This document shows, one piece after another, positions 6,137-7,473 of a stretch of DNA of 7,473 nt (the first letter of the stretch is position 1; each line of letters begins with the position of its first letter). Below the pieces are notes generated by a model that did not search any database, was not told the origin of the DNA, and was given only the letters and a program-made list of their open reading frames with translations. The position numbers and the translations under genes were made by a program. The stretch comes from Methanocellales archaeon (GTDB lineage Archaea; Halobacteriota; UBA148; JAUWXC01): contig JAUWXC010000029.1 in the NCBI GenBank assembly GCA_030616565.1, positions 1 through 7,473 of the forward strand, read 5' to 3'.

Positions 6137-7371
6137 AAATCAAACGAGTCAAGGTTGAACGAGAGGGCATCACCTATACCGGGCTCATGATGCCCAGCAA
6201 AGGAGCACGTATCATTTTAAAATTGGATAACGGATATAATATCGGCCTAAAAAAGGAGGCCAAGACGAAGGTTACAACGCTCAAGGATGAAAGAGTCGTA
6301 TCACATAAAAAGACACCGCCTCCATCACCAAATCCATCTCTGCCAACCGTTTCAATACTCTCCACCGGCGGCACGATTGCGAGCAAGGTTGATTATAGAA
6401 CTGGAGCGGTAACGTCGCAATTCGACGTTGATGATATCCTCAGCGCCATACCAGAACTAACGGAAATTGCCAATTTTAGGGGCAAGGTCATCTACAACAT
6501 CTTGAGCGAGAATATGAGGGCTGAGTACTGGCAAAAATTGGCAAGGGCTGCCGCAGATGAGATCAAGAAAGGCGCAGACGGGATAATGGTCACTCACGGC
6601 ACAGATACCATGACATATACCGCTGCTGCGCTATCGCTCATGCTGAAGACATCCGTGCCCATCGTGTTTGTGGGCTCGCAGCGCTCCGCTGATAGACCAA
6701 GTAGCGATAACGTCGTGAATGCCGTCTGCGCTGCAAAGGTGGCGACCAGTGACATTGCGGAGGTTGTGGTCGTGATGCATGCAGGTATGTCCGATGATAT
6801 ATGTCTGATGCACAGGGGTGTGAGAGTGCGGAAGATGCATTCTTCGCGAAGGGATGCATTTCGATCGATTAACGCAAAGCCCATCGGCAGGATCGATTAT
6901 AAAACGCGGAAGATCCGCACCACCGAGAAGTATCGCAAAAGGGGCGAGCAGGAATTAGTTCTAAATGACAGATTGGAGACGAAATGCGCGCTGGTCAAAT
7001 TCTCCCCGGGTGCCGATCCAGGCGTAATCGATTACTATACAAGCAAAGGTTACAAAGGATTGGTGATAGAGGGTACTGGATTGGGTCATGTTTCCACAGA
7101 GTGGATACCGCACATTAAAAAGGCGATTGATAATGGTGTACACATGGTGATGACGTCCCAGTGCCTCGGCGGCAGGGTTTGTGACAGGGTATACGACACG
7201 GGCAGGGACCTGCTCAACGCGGGCGTCATCGAAGGTGAAGACATGCTGCCGGAGGTTGCGCTAGTCAAACTGATGTGGGTGCTCGCCCAGACCCAAAATC
7301 CTGCCGAAGTGCGCCAGCTAATGCAGACAAACATAGCAGGTGAGCTCAGCAGGAGATCGAAACATGCTTGA
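6133..7371 (+). CDS. gatD: Glu-tRNA(Gln) amidotransferase subunit D
   Basis: GatD is the asparaginase-like subunit of the archaeal GatDE complex. It releases ammonia from glutamine or asparagine, which GatE uses to convert misacylated Glu-tRNA(Gln) to Gln-tRNA(Gln). The 412-residue protein has the N-terminal small beta-barrel (about residues 1-55), a proline-rich linker ([10 protein letters not shown]), then the type I asparaginase fold. The catalytic set is complete: T81 in STGGTIAS, T157 and D158 in THGTDTM, and K234 in [12 protein letters not shown]. The spacing of these four equals that reported for Methanothermobacter GatD (T101, T177, D178, K254). The N-terminal barrel and the neighbouring gatE exclude a plain L-asparaginase. 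It starts within the argH stop (ATGA), with GGTG at 6121-6124 as a probable ribosome site, and overlaps gatE by 8 bp. Confidence 0.97.
   Translation: MKIKRVKVEREGITYTGLMMPSKGARIILKLDNGYNIGLKKEAKTKVTTLKDERVVSHKKTPPPSPNPSLPTVSILSTGGTIASKVDYRTGAVTSQFDVDDILSAIPELTEIANFRGKVIYNILSENMRAEYWQKLARAAADEIKKGADGIMVTHGTDTMTYTAAALSLMLKTSVPIVFVGSQRSADRPSSDNVVNAVCAAKVATSDIAEVVVVMHAGMSDDICLMHRGVRVRKMHSSRRDAFRSINAKPIGRIDYKTRKIRTTEKYRKRGEQELVLNDRLETKCALVKFSPGADPGVIDYYTSKGYKGLVIEGTGLGHVSTEWIPHIKKAIDNGVHMVMTSQCLGGRVCDRVYDTGRDLLNAGVIEGEDMLPEVALVKLMWVLAQTQNPAEVRQLMQTNIAGELSRRSKHA
7351..7356 (+). promoter_or_regulatory. Shine-Dalgarno sequence for gatE
   Basis: AGGAGA lies inside the end of gatD and ends 7 nt before ATG 7364. 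It fixes the gatE start within the gatD reading frame and supports coupled translation of the two subunits. Confidence 0.65.
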
Positions 7372-7473
7372 TTATCGGCGACTTGGTCTGAGGGCGGGTT
7401 TGGAGATTCACCAGCAATTGGATACGAAGGGGAAATTGTTCTGCAGCTGTCCTACCAGACTTAGGAATACGGA
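7364..7473 (+). CDS. gatE: Glu-tRNA(Gln) amidotransferase subunit E (3'-partial)
   Basis: The frame from ATG 7364 runs off the right edge after 36 full codons. The visible N-terminus contains [15 protein letters not shown] followed by KLFCSCPT, the characteristic opening of GatE. Bacterial-type GatB begins differently, with GLEVH and a different cysteine segment, so GatE is preferred, and the upstream gatD confirms it. GatE is the kinase/transamidase subunit that phosphorylates Glu-tRNA(Gln) and accepts ammonia from GatD. The gene overlaps gatD by 8 bp. The cysteines of CSC fit the start of the zinc-binding segment of this family, but the rest of that site lies outside the window. Confidence 0.93.
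   Translation, partial: MLDYRRLGLRAGLEIHQQLDTKGKLFCSCPTRLRNT

Noticed and set aside
6355..7371. Annotation of the asparaginase-like gene as a free L-asparaginase.
   Set aside because: It has the extra N-terminal barrel of GatD, the catalytic residue spacing of GatD, and gatE directly downstream.

Overview
This window comes from an archaeon, most likely a euryarchaeon of the Halobacteriota kind. The lineage evidence is the gatD-gatE pair: the GatDE tRNA-dependent amidotransferase is known only from archaea. Starts are preceded by Shine-Dalgarno sequences that match the archaeal 16S tail (GGAGGTGAT). The other striking content, a very large extracellular multiheme cytochrome c with many N-glycosylation sequons, is what one expects in archaea that exchange electrons with partners or minerals, such as ANME methanotrophs, alkane oxidisers related to Syntrophoarchaeum, or Archaeoglobi. 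The exact lineage cannot be resolved from this sequence alone.

Layout. Nucleotides 1-3317 (+) hold the 3' part of a giant cytochrome gene. It is open at the left edge, so its signal peptide and possibly more domains lie outside. The visible 1104 codons carry an N-terminal beta-sandwich-like stretch, 27 heme-binding motifs (26 CXXCH and one CX3CH), an Ig-like domain and an aromatic-rich C-terminal tail. Eight base pairs later (3326-3745, +) is a small single-pass membrane protein with an external beta-sandwich-like domain, probably its operon partner. A DUF362 protein (minus strand, 4575-3748) converges on it with only 2 bp between stop codons. A hairpin followed by a T-run sits at this junction. 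Divergent from DUF362, across a short AT-rich promoter region, is an operon argH-gatD-gatE (+, 4676 to the right edge). Its genes overlap by 4 and 8 bp, and gatE is cut by the window end.

How the parts work together. The right half is housekeeping: the last step of arginine synthesis, then the two-subunit enzyme that turns Glu-tRNA(Gln) into Gln-tRNA(Gln). The left half looks like an extracellular electron-transfer unit. The main discovery-level observation is the internal architecture of the cytochrome. Hemes 1-8 correspond one by one to hemes 19-26. Hemes 6-11 correspond to hemes 12-17, a six-heme tandem period. The number of non-motif histidines in the heme region nearly equals the number of hemes, which suggests bis-histidine ligation throughout. 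All function statements rest on motif recognition by eye; no database search or structure prediction was run.
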